From Sialis fuliginosa (Eukaryota > Arthropoda > Insecta > Megaloptera > Sialidae), in assembly GCA_961205875.1 (NCBI GenBank), contig OY540822.1, positions 16,122,501 through 16,186,500 of the forward strand: DNA of 64,000 nucleotides. The letters run 5' to 3'. The notes below the pieces were generated by a model. The model was given only the letters and a program-made list of their open reading frames with translations. It ran no database searches and was not told the origin of the DNA. Shown in pieces: positions 1-12,600 of this stretch. A program made the translations under genes and the position numbers. Positions within the stretch are counted from its first letter, which is position 1; each line of letters starts with the position of its first letter.

Positions 1-604
1 ACGCATTGTCTAAAGACGCATTTATTGTGTTGTTCAGCCGTAATACCGTAAGAAAATATCGTGACTAGCTAAAGAACCAGCCTTTCTTGTTTCATGTCCA
101 TATACAAGTGATTTTAAACTCTTTTACACAACATTTTGTATTTTTTTCGTATTCTACGATCCATACTTCAACAATTAAGAGGGGGGATGGGGTTATTTCG
201 TAATATTTGAATCGATTAAAAGCCAGAACGACTAAGTAAATAATCTGGAAAATATATATATATATTTTTTAATTTATTGGCAAAAATATAAAATATTGAA
301 TGATTTTTTTATACGTATCAATAAATCTACAAAATGTGGATTTAGCAAATTATACAAAATTATTTTATATAGCTATTGTTAATAAGACAATAGCACATAT
401 AATATGTAAATAAAAATATATATATACTGCGTATAAAAAACGTTCATTAATAATTTATAGGTACTGTAAAAATTGATTGATTAATTTGAGGTACTAAAAC
501 GAAAAAATGACCATGACATTTTTTTTAAATATCATCTTTTTATAGATAAATAATTTTCTAAGGCAAATAAGACGAGATCATATTAATTTTTATTTTATTT
601 TCAG
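1..604. other. AT-rich DNA upstream of the first EPB41L4A coding exon
   Basis: No coding signal is seen. The stretch ends in a pyrimidine-rich splice acceptor (TTTTCAG at 598-604), so the true promoter and any untranslated first exon of the EPB41L4A-like gene probably lie within or left of this stretch. Confidence 0.6.
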
Positions 605-696
605 GAACCAAAATGGACTGCTTTTGTGGTAAAATCAAAAGCGTCTATTGTCGAATAGTATTCCTAGATGAAAGAGAACTATACCACGAATTAAAG
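605..696 (+). CDS. EPB41L4A: EPB41L4A exon 1 (first coding)
   Basis: Acceptor TTTTCAG ends at 604, the ATG is at 613-615, and the donor AAAG|GTAATA follows 696 (phase 0). It encodes 28 residues with the conserved Cys pair MDCFC. The acceptor just before the ATG implies an upstream untranslated exon. Confidence 0.9.
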
Positions 697-3600
697 GTAA
701 TATATTTTTGTATATACAAAATTCAATTATTTTTTGGACAGACATAAAAAAAATATTAAGTAACTTTTGCGGGGGATACTTTCAACTTAAATATTTAAAA
801 AATAAATGGCAAATCGTGTGTCATAATTTGCAAATTCTATCCATTGTGTATTAAAAAAGAAAAAGGATATACCTGCAATAATTTGTACAAAATGTAAGTA
901 TGTGGACAATCCCAAGAATAAAACGCGTATAGAATTTTCAATTGGATTAAAATTATGGTATTTTTAAACATTACACGTAGAATAGATGTTTTATTTAAAT
1001 TTTTTAGTCATACAATACAATGCTTGAATTTTATATTGTAAATATTTTGACATAACTAAACGATTATTAAGTTTGTTGTAATAATTTGATACTAATTGAA
1101 ATTATGATTTAAGTAAACAAAAAGAATTTTATTACTTGCGTAAATATAAATTTTTCAGTAAATGCACTTATTTTTTATGTCTGTTGATTCGACAAAAAAT
1201 AATCGAATTAAATATGTTAAATAAATAATTTTTTAATATATTTTAATTTAGGATGACAACTTGGGCCAGAATATACTTGACGTTGTTTTTCGACATTTAA
1301 ATTTAATGGAAACTGCGTATTTTGGACTCCGGTATCTAGACGGTGCAAACCAAACTCATTGGTTGAACCCAGCGAAAAAACTCCGGTACCAACTGAAATG
1401 GGGTATTGGGGAAACGGAAGACGACCCCTATATCCTTTATTTCGGAGTTAAATTCTATGCAGTCGACCCTTGTAAACTTATTGAAGAAATTACTAGGTTA
1501 GTAAATTAATATTCCTATAGAATACTTCAAATATATATCTCAAATTTCATTGATTTCCTTATGTATCGTTGTTAATAGGTAAATATATATGTAGATAATA
1601 AGATTTTGGGCCAACCCTATTTAAATATAGGGTTCAGTCTGGGGTAAAACGTTCCGTGATCGATTAGTTATAGGTAAAGGTGAGGGTTTTATATCTACAC
1701 GCCTACTGATACGTTTTGTTTTTTCAATACGTACTCATATTTACAACTATTAGTGAGCAGTATCTTCTTTTCCAAGAATACAATTGATTAGATGGAAATA
1801 TACCATATTATTATGTTTTTGTTTTTGTACTTGATTTAGGACATTAGTTATAAGTTCGAACTTACGTGTATGAAAAAAAGTTACCTTTTCTTTTATGGAA
1901 TTTTTAAAAATTTGAAAAAATGCTTCGACGAATATATTTGTTAAGTTATGAACCAAAGCTCTGCCATTTTTGATTTTATAAAAAATAAATTCAAGCACAT
2001 TTCAGCATTACATATATTTTTTTAAATCAAAAATGGCTGGGCTATCATTACTAACATTTATGAGAGTTTGAAGTAAATTTAAGCCCATGTGAAAGGGCAC
2101 CAGAGATAGGATCTCTTTTTATGCGGATTTCAAGTTACGCGATGCGATTTTTATGCAAATTCAAATTCAAATTTTATTTTAAGTTTTACATCAATTTCTT
2201 TCTATGTTTTTTAGACATTCTTATTTTCGTAAATTGATTTAACGTGGTTTTAGAAAATCCCTAATTTTACAATGTAACGTATCTACGGCGTAAAAAAAAC
2301 CCTACTGTAATAATTTTGTGGGAAGCCAATGCACTACCTGAATACCTGAATCATCTCTTCGGTATTTAAAATTTCCATAAATAATAATAGCTTATAAAGA
2401 ATTGTGAGTATGCGTAAACGTGGTAGTATAAATATTATAGTAAACCTCGGCAAAATGGCCAAAGTCACGCCATTTGTTACTGTTGCGAGCGCAATTAGAA
2501 TACCAATGAGATATTTTGTTATATAAAAAAACTTTTTAAGAAAAATATAAAACCGACATAAAAAAATACTAAAAAGTGTGTATTAATTAAATTTAACAAT
2601 TTTTGAAGTCGGTTTTATTTTTTTCCTTCTTGAGTGGCATATCTTTGAAGTCCACAAAAAATGCATATGTTTGAGTTATACATAAAACATGTATCAGCCG
2701 AATTGTAAACCACCATTTTTTTTGAAGTCGGTTAAAAATGATTAAAAGGACGAAAATGTGGAAATTTGTTAAAGTAAAATTTTGATATTAAATAACATTT
2801 CGTTCCTTTGACTGACTACAGAAAATGATGTCACAACGCAAAACCAGTTTTCTGTTGAGTTGAACTAACTATTGTTTTGGCTGAATTCTATTATATTTTA
2901 CTTGCAAGACAGATTTATTATCGCTTCTCGAGTGTCCTAATAACTTATTATAACTTTAATTTATATCACATATGTCAATAATATGAAAGTTATTATTATA
3001 TTATGATTAAATAACCATTGTCTCACTTTTAGCATTACTGCTAACTTCTTAATATTTATTACTGTAAGTAAATAAGCTACTGGTTGATAACCGTGTACTT
3101 AATTTACATATTTCCATTTTAATTTTTTAATTTATCTTTTTCAATAAAACTATGTGGGTGGTAAATTCTACGAACATATAATACATGTATAATATATAAA
3201 AGAGATATAAACTAACTCCACCTACAGAGATTCAGAAAAAATGAGTATCAACTTCACGTATGTCTCTCAAATAAAATCTATCAACAAGGTGTCAACAGTT
3301 TGATTGACAGTTGTATGTTGTCTATGTAGGTAGTTTCAATCCATAGACAATACAATAGCCAATTTAGTAACTGTCTTTCTTTATAACAAATTAACAATTA
3401 AGGCTTAAAAAACTTTTTAATAAAAAATAAAAAATATATATCTTATTATTATATATTTTTCACTGCTTTTAGGTTCTTTTAAGTCGTTTTTTGAGTCAAA
3501 TTGAGAACCCCCTCTTTTTTTGAAGTTGGTTAAAAATACTTATTTACAATATATATAAATTGTTTAAAAAGTTTTCTCTCGAATGTCTGTAGTATAGGAG

Positions 3601-6600
3601 GCCCTTGAAAAGAACATTTATGTAACTGTAAAATTAATTGCTCAATTATATTGACAGTACTTCTAATTGACTAACTGAGAAGTGGTAAAATAGATTATAT
3701 TTTTTTAATATTTATTTATATCAAATCATAAAGAATAAATGTCGTTGTCAGGTACAATATTTTAGAAATTGTATAATGTTTTTACTTGTGGTTCCTTTAT
3801 TTTATGAAGTCAGTTGTTTTGTTTCCGACATTTCGGTTTATTTCTGCGTATTTGATCCAGAGAAAATATTTTCGGAACGTGGCAAATAATGTTATGTTTA
3901 TATTCTGAGAAAATTGTAACGTATCTACAAAATTGTCAGGCTGCTAAGAAAAACATATAAATATTATGATCTCTGATTATATCCATTATCACAAAATTAC
4001 ATCAGTGTCTTATAGTATTCCTTAGGATCCACACGTATCTTTAAGGAACCAAATTTTAGACATTCATACAAATTCGTAAGTCAAATTTATTTATTTAATC
4101 ATAATATATGTACTATTTTGATATATCACTATTATAGCATTAATTAATTTATCACAGTTGAAGAAACTACAAATTGAAAAATGTTACCATATATTTTTTT
4201 GCAACCATCTAATCAATTAGATAGTAGAGTATTTTTGGTCTAAGTTAATAGAATTGAAATAACTTACCATTACTTTTTATTGGGTTTAATTCAAGTTATA
4301 ATCATGTGTTATTATATATGTTCTTTACACGCGTATATTTTTTTCTATAATAGAAATATGATATTACTGTACATATATAACCTTGTGATGAAATTTTGAT
4401 CAATTTAATATAATCAGATTTTGATGTATATATGATACGTGTGTACTATTAATTTTTTTCTCACATAATTTCATAATAGAAATAATACGAGACTTTTGCT
4501 TCTTTATAAGGAAAGTTGTCTTTTTCCTAACACCCCAATTTTTTCTTTAGTATTATTTATAGTAAATTGATAACTCAATATAAATATAAATATAACCCAA
4601 GTCTCACGAGAGTAATTTTCTCATTTTCAGTCAGTCAAATTATAGCAGGTATATGGGAAACAATTGATCCAACTCTTTCTTTCCAACGTATCATTTTCTT
4701 TCTCTATTTACTACGGATGTCTTAACAATGCGATGTTTTTTCCCCTTAGACTAATAGTTTTTATTCTATTTTTTTCACCATTTGCTACACATGAACGCCT
4801 ATGCATTACATTATACCAGCGGTTCTATACATTTGAGAAAACCCATTTTGTGTACCATATAAAATAATTATCTTCTAACTGATTTGAATAATGAAATCAA
4901 ATATTGATATTTATATGTAATCTTACAACAGATACGCAAGTCAATTTCTATTTTATTTTACTACCAAACTAACTGTTTAATGCCAAGATACATATAGGTT
5001 TACACATAGTTTAAGGTACGTCGCCCTAAGCTATATTAACTTTAACTTTACTTTTACACTTATGTTAGATTGATGTCATAAACTAACCTGAATTATGGAC
5101 AGGGCCTGAATAACTTAAATTTATCACATGTAGTAATTTCAATTTAAAAAAAATTAAAAACAAAAGTTTCAAAAGTTTTATTAGCTTAGCACCGACTTCA
5201 AAAACTGTTAAATTTATTTATTATATGGGACCATTAAATCGGCGTATATTTGTTGAAGTTATATCCGAAGCATACATAAAAAATATATATTGTCGAATTA
5301 ATTGACTTAATTTTACGATTACTATACGAATTATAGAAAATCTAAAATAAGATTTTCATATAATAAAAATGTTTCCAAATTTGAAATATTTTTAATCCGG
5401 CTCTGTACGTTGAAAAGAGAATATATAATTATATTTGTGCTACGTTTTATAACTGACAATGAGCTACAATTCTCCGTATACAGATTTATTAATATTGCGT
5501 TTTTGTGAATAAAAGTACAGGTAGATACATACGTCAGTTAAGAAGACGCTTAAATACCTTCTCTATAATAATTTCAACTTTGAAATGGCAACGCTTGAAG
5601 CCTATACCTATGTATATAGTATATAGTGCCTGTCCCTACAAGCTACAAGCTAAAATGATTCATTCTTGACGATTATAAATTACTATACCTACTCGAGATA
5701 ATTATCTTTATGAATTACTAATTACTATCATAGAGAAACCTTGTTTTATTTTTAACGCATGCCTAAAATATTCTGAAATAAAATAAAAAACTTTTTAATG
5801 TCCGGTATCATAAAGGACCTAACAAATTTGTTAGCTAGCAAGCACTTTCAACTGAGATATCAAACTTCTTTTGGAGTTTGTTGATGACTTTGACAAGTTT
5901 CGCGCACGCGTTGTAGGTAAAATACAAACGGTATTAAAACAGTGGTGATGTTATGAAAATTATTTTGTACGGTCAAATATGCCAACTGTGTTACAATTAG
6001 TTGAAGTGTCACTGCTCTAAATTCTATAACTAATCCATAGATACTAGTACCGAATTAATACCCCATTTGAATATAATTGCTAGCTAACAAATTTTGTTAG
6101 GTCCTTTATAATACCGGACATAAGAAAAATATAAAACCGACTTAAAAAAAACTTAAAGGTGTATAATAATTGAATTCAACTGTTTTCGTACTTTTTATTC
6201 GAAATTAATAAAATTCTGATTTTTATTATTTGTTTTACAAAGAAGATAAAATGTGATTTAATATATTTAAGAGCATCCTGTACATAGGTAAAAAATCATC
6301 GTGTTGATTTCCTGGATAACACCAGACCGTGAAAATCCCCCATCCGTTTGAATTATGTGAAACTGTCTCTTATAAACCGTAAATTATATCCGACAACGGA
6401 AGTCTGGTAAACGAGTTCTTTCCATCGGCATCGAGTTAACGATCTTAGCAAGCCAAAAATAAATAAAAATAAAAGCCCACCTAACATGATTTAACCTCAT
6501 TTTAATCGATATTTAACTTATTAATTTATTGAAAATCAGTCCGACAGGAAAGTTTCCATAGACGCCTAAAACTAGATTTAACTTTTGATTTAAACATAAT

Positions 6601-9600
6601 ATTAAGTAAAAATGTGTTCCTACGCTACTGAAAGAAATAATTATATTATGAAATTTATGTTGTCCGAATTGCAAGAGATGTATAGAACCCACATAGAAAA
6701 ATAATTGAAGGATATTTTAAAATAATTACTGGTTATACCCATCATATATTTCTTCTTTTTTTCCAAGACCCTTACATTTTTAAAGCTATACTTGAAATCA
6801 GTGACGTACGATATAATATAATTTAAATTATTTTCTTTTGTTAAATAAACGATTTAGTTCCACAGTCTGTATCTTTGCAATAATAATTGATTTGTTATAA
6901 TTACTAAGAGCGAGTGCCCACTATAGCTATGTATATAATTTATTTATATGTATTTGCCTACATTTCTATCGAACCGTTGCTATACGGAGAAAGCAGATCA
7001 TTGTTTTATTTGTTCTCACGTGGTTTTATTATGTTATTATTGCTAATAACGCAAAAAATCTGGGGCATGCACTTCATAGTTATCACATATGTTTAGAATT
7101 ATATCGTTCATATTTTTTTTAATAATTCTGTAATTAATTATACTTCTTTGGCGGTAAAACGAGAAAGTTTAAAATGAACTGAATGTCGGTTCTATTCTAA
7201 TACATAAGAATCACTCACTTTGTCGACAAAGTGAAGTAAAATATTTAAAATTTTAAAGGGTTACAAACTACTATGTAATTTTTTAAACCAAATATAATTT
7301 GACGGTTTATAATTATTTATTAACGATGGGTATAAATTCCCATCGTTACGTTATTCTATAAGTGCAAGGTTTTGCCCCACCCCCTTAAACCCTGCGGCAA
7401 TTTCTCACAGTGAGAACAACACAAAAAGATGCATGTTTTATTTCCATACATTAAAATAGTATTGGAAGAATTTTTACAGCTTTGTCCGCCCTGTTTTTAC
7501 CCAAAGGCGATGAGCAAACAGGCAGTTCAACTTGCCCTAAGCCCTTAAGGATATTATTTAGCTTGAAAATGATTGTTAGGTATAATATATTACAGGGGCG
7601 TATCCTCTTTTACAAAACAAACATTTATATCATTTTAATTTAGATTTTTGTGTGAACTACGACACAAAAGTTATAAAATAAAGAATCGTAAAATTGTAAA
7701 CAATGTAAAGCAGATGCTATGATAATAAAATATAATAATTAGTTTAACTGTTCACCATTTTGACACCAATTGACCGATTGTCATCAAATTAAGCTGTTTT
7801 ACATGATTCAGTAATAACAGTAATCAAACATCAACAAATATTTCTAATTTAGTACAATGGGATATTATCCAAGACTGATGCCAGTAACTTATTTAATGAT
7901 ATTAAAATAAATTTTGTAATATTTTCATATATGATTAGTGAAATACTTAAACATTTATATCTTATATAGTTTGCTCGTCTACTGAAATAAAATAAAAAAA
8001 CAGCTATCTTCAGAAAGTAATAATTATAAACCAATTAAGAATGAAATGTAGCTAAACACTTAACATATACGTATTATTAACTACAAGTTGAACGTAGTTT
8101 TATTTTTGACGATGTTATTTTTTGCATTGTACTTGTTTTAATTATTTAATGGTAGTAGAAACTCTTCTATAAAGTTATTATCTCGACAGCTATCGATTCA
8201 TTAATTATTTCCTAGATATTTTATTATCACTTTAAACTGGGTCAATTTTAGTTTTATAGCTTAACGAAATATAATTTTTATTTCGGCTATAACATTCAAA
8301 TACTCTTAAGTTAGAGAAATCACATTTACATATTAGATTAAATTTAATACAATCGAATTAAATATTACAATATTTACTTTAAATTACATAGTAATACGTA
8401 AAATACATATAACACGTTGTTCTATTTCAGGTATCAGTTTTTTCTACAAATTAAGCAAGATATTTTACAAGGGAGACTGCCTGTATCATTTGAATTAGCT
8501 GCAGAGCTTGGCGCTTTTATTGTTCAATGTATGTATCTATTACAAACAATATTTTCAGTAAACTTATAAATATAATAATATATAAAAATACTATGTCGCC
8601 AAATACAGTTTAGAAATGAAACCTTTTCTGTATAAAATGTGCTTACAATTAGTCGTAATTATTTAATTTCAGCGGAACTTGGTGATTACGATCCTAGACG
8701 TCACACTTCCGGATATGTCTCAGAGTTTCGTTTTTTACAAAACCAAACTACTGAACTAGAAACTAGAGTGGCGGAATATCATAAAACATATGTGTAAGTA
8801 ATAAATACTGGAGTTCATAAAAAAATTATGATTTTATAAAAAAATATTTTTGTTTTATTACAGAGGTCTTTTACCTTCAGTAGCAGAACTAAACTACTTA
8901 GATAAAGTAAAATGGTTAGAATTATACGGTGTAGATCTTCACTCTGTTCTGGTAAAAAATTGATACATCAATTGGCATAACTGTATATTTAATTTTTCTT
9001 TTCGTTTATAGGGCGAAGACAATGTAGAATATTTTTTGGGTTTAACTCCAAGTGGCATTGTAGTTTTAAGAAATAAAACCACAGTGGGGAACTATTATTG
9101 GCCTAGGATATCGAAAATCTATTTTAAAGGGCGTTACTTTATGTTAAGAGTGACAGATAAAAATGTAAGTTAGACTGTGGTCATGCAGACGCCATTCTAT
9201 GCTCATTTGAATTAATTTTTTTTACAGAATGATGAAAGTACATATGGTTTTGAAACGCCTTCTAAGTCAGCTTGCAAACACCTGTGGAAGTGTTGCTTAG
9301 AACATCACGCGTTTTTTAGACTTTATCAAGTATCACCTGCCACTGCTGCAGATATTTTTGGCCTTGGTTCTAGATTTCGTTTTAGGTAATATATTAATAA
9401 AATATTTTTACGCGGCCGAAAATAAAAAATGAGCTTTTTTGTTGTAGTGGGAGAACTGAAAAACAAGCTGTCCAAGATGCAAAAATGTGTATACGAAATC
9501 CACCCAAGTTTATAAGAACTCCTTCCAGACGAAGAATTGTTGAGGGGGCTGTTCAATGTAAATATTATTTATATACAAAGGAGTATCTTTTTACGCGGTA

Positions 9601-12600
9601 GATATGTTTTAAAAAGACATTGCTTATATTGTAAATATATGGATACGTTTCATAATTTTTTATGGTCCATATTACACGCACATTTTTTAAGAGGCTGATT
9701 TTCGATTAATTTAGATTTTTTATTTTTATTTTTTTTTCATTTAAGAATTCTATTTTTGTCTGCTCGATCTCGTTAAAAGATTAAATTGCTGATTTTAAAT
9801 AATAATATCATAGTTTTCTTACCTAAAACATGAATGGTGTTCTATATATACCGTTTATGAAATCTTGTTTTAATATTAACAAAACGTTTACATATTAAAT
9901 TCCTTACATTTGAAAACGGGGAATCCCTGAATTTGCATGAAAATCGTACTACGTAAAAAGAGACCTTATTGTATTTAAATATAAATACTAATAAAAAATA
10001 ATATTTCAGCTCCAAGTGTCGAAGAGAGCAAAAGCACAGAGAATAATTATAATAAAGAAATAAAATTAGTTTCGATACCACAACCTGTTCATATGTAAGT
10101 ACCTGCTAATCATCTTTTTTTCATGCAAGAATTACGGAATGTATTTAACAGTACACTTATAATTTTTTTCCCGCAATACCGTAATTTGAATAAATCGTTT
10201 CTTCGAAACAACTTACACTGTGTATATGATTATTTTAATTTCACACGATGTGCCTATTTATTTCAGGACTGATAGCTCCTATCGGGTACCATCATGCAGG
10301 GACTCGCTTCGAAGCACAAGGAGTGCTCCGTGGGCTTCCGGTTCACAGCGAGGATTGTACGGGAGTATGGCGGGAGCTAATGGGACTGTTCCCAGTTCTC
10401 CGCAGTCCTTCAGGTCGACGGGAACTGGTCACAGATCTCATGCCCATAGACACAGGTCCTCGTCGGTTGATAGTCACAGTTCTACTGATTCTAGGACGTA
10501 TAGAAGGTATAATATAATAGATCATTCAACCCATAGACATAGAGAATGGACAGTGCATTCTGTATTAACTCAATGGTGTAACATCTGTTCAAAAAGGGAG
10601 AGAGAGATGCAGTGTAGTTTGGAATATATCTACCTCTTTTTCTAAGAATCTGATTGGTAGTATTTCTGTCAGATATATTTTTGTATATCTATCTTGTAAT
10701 TTTTGTGCAATAAGTTTTTTATTAGAAAAGTAAATAATATAAACAATAAACATACTATAATGGTTCATATTTCATCGAGGAAATTTAAAAAAATCAATTG
10801 ATCTAATAGAAATTTGCAAAATTATGAACGGATATTCCGGGAAAATAACATTTTTGCTACCAAAAATATTAAATATATATTAATAAAAAATAGTTTTAAA
10901 TCAATTCCCATGTGATTGCTTGCTTCAAAATTATGAGGTGGATTGCTACACTTACAAACAGCACATACAAGATTTACTTAACAAAATTTTAAATATTTTT
11001 TTGATATTAGAATAAGATATTAAAATTGGTTAAAAATTTCGAAACTTATATTATTTAGAAATCAATAATTGTTTCTGTTTTTAAATAAATTTTTTATAAC
11101 GTTAATTATTTTAACCTCTTTATATACATATAGTATAATAATATCATATATCAATCAACAGTAGATTAATATATTATGATAATATCTATGAATATTTTTT
11201 ATGTTCGGGACTAAGAATGAAATAGTTACACTCCTGTTTAAAAAAAGGACAAGTATATTCCAAACCTGTTTCTATCTCTTTCTTTTGACACGGCTCTGCT
11301 CTCGGGTCAGATGCTTGGTCCATTCTCTATGCATACGATTCAACCAATCGAGTTTTTTTAAGAGTAAAAGTAAACATGTGGTTATTTTTGTAGACATAGA
11401 CATCGAGGGACATCTGATAATGAAAGTGAACTCTCTAAATGTTCTGGAAGGTCCCATAGAAGACATAGAAGGTCTTCTGGGCATAGACACGATTCTGGAT
11501 CTGAACCAGATATAAATGATAGATCAAAATACAGGTAAAGATGAAATACATACATACAAAAATGGATTCACTTGAATACGTGGGTGGGGTTAGATAAAAC
11601 TCAGACTCATGAATTGATACATCTTTAATTTTTTTTCTTCGTAAACTTAGTCGAAATAAAAAAAAAATATAACTAGTATTGTATAATATAGTTATTTTTT
11701 ATGATTTGTACGAACATAAAAACAATTAACTAATTAATATTTACAAGCGAAATCGTGGAGAAATACGGACTTTATATTTTTTTATTCAATTTAAAAAAAT
11801 TTAATACATATATTGTTATTTCTTTTAAAATAAAAGCGTAGAAATGCAAAATTATAATATGAAGTTTTTCACTGGTTTTATTTGTACAGTCGCCTGCAGA
11901 ACTCGTCTGGCACCCTAAAGGCTAGAATCGCTTACAACAGATTCCAAATTTAAAGACAAACATCATCGGTTATCTTTTTCTATCATGTTTAATATATTTA
12001 AATACTAAAATTAAATTTATTGCCACAAAATTTACGTGTACAATTTTCAATAGATTACATAATAATTTAATTGTACAAATATATATAAGTACTATAAACG
12101 AAGCAATGAATTTCTAAATATTTGTCTTTGTTTGATACATGAAGAAATGATTTAAATATTATAATTGCACAAATGGGAGGAGCCTACTAAGTTTGTGATA
12201 AACGAAAATTAATACAAACTGCAAGACCATTAATGCAGGTGACTGTACCTCGTAAATCTAATCGAGATTTAATATAGTGTCGACATATACTGATTATAGA
12301 TAAATTTTGTGAAATGTAATACAAAAATATGAATTTCAGATGTTCAGGAAGTACTTATGAGTTAGTGAATTCCGAATCGCAATGGAAAGAAGTTCAAAGA
12401 CAGCAAGCGATAGGAGGTACGGCAAGTGTCCAACAAGCTAGCATAGTGAGTAACCGCAGGTCCGGTTATAATAACAGCTGTCACGAAAGCGAATCGGAAG
12501 TGTCGTTCCATCACAATCGTACAAGACGCCACCGGAAACATAGATCGAGATCGCGGTCTCCGGGCGAAGCGAAAACTTCATGGCTTCCCGACGAACTTAA

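Larger units (their letters stand above)
1497..8430 (+). other. EPB41L4A intron 2 (6.9 kb)
   Basis: The largest intron of the gene. It carries MITE-like repeats at about 2548-2618, 5799-6120 and 7660-7889, plus loose copies of an AAGTCGGTTTT-containing repeat near 2720, 3520, 5190 and 6140. Open frames at 4664-4867 and 6914-7096 lack family signature or splice support. Confidence 0.85.

Noticed and set aside
4664-4867. 67-residue open frame in the same intron
   Set aside because: Low-complexity, rich in Phe/Leu/Ile, no homology recognised.
6914-7096. 60-residue hydrophobic open frame in EPB41L4A intron 2
   Set aside because: AT-biased, no splice or family support, and hydrophobic frames arise easily in such DNA.
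10343-10525. Minus-strand and second-frame readings over EPB41L4A exon 10
   Set aside because: They are shadows of a GC-rich coding exon whose own frame fits splice phases and family composition.
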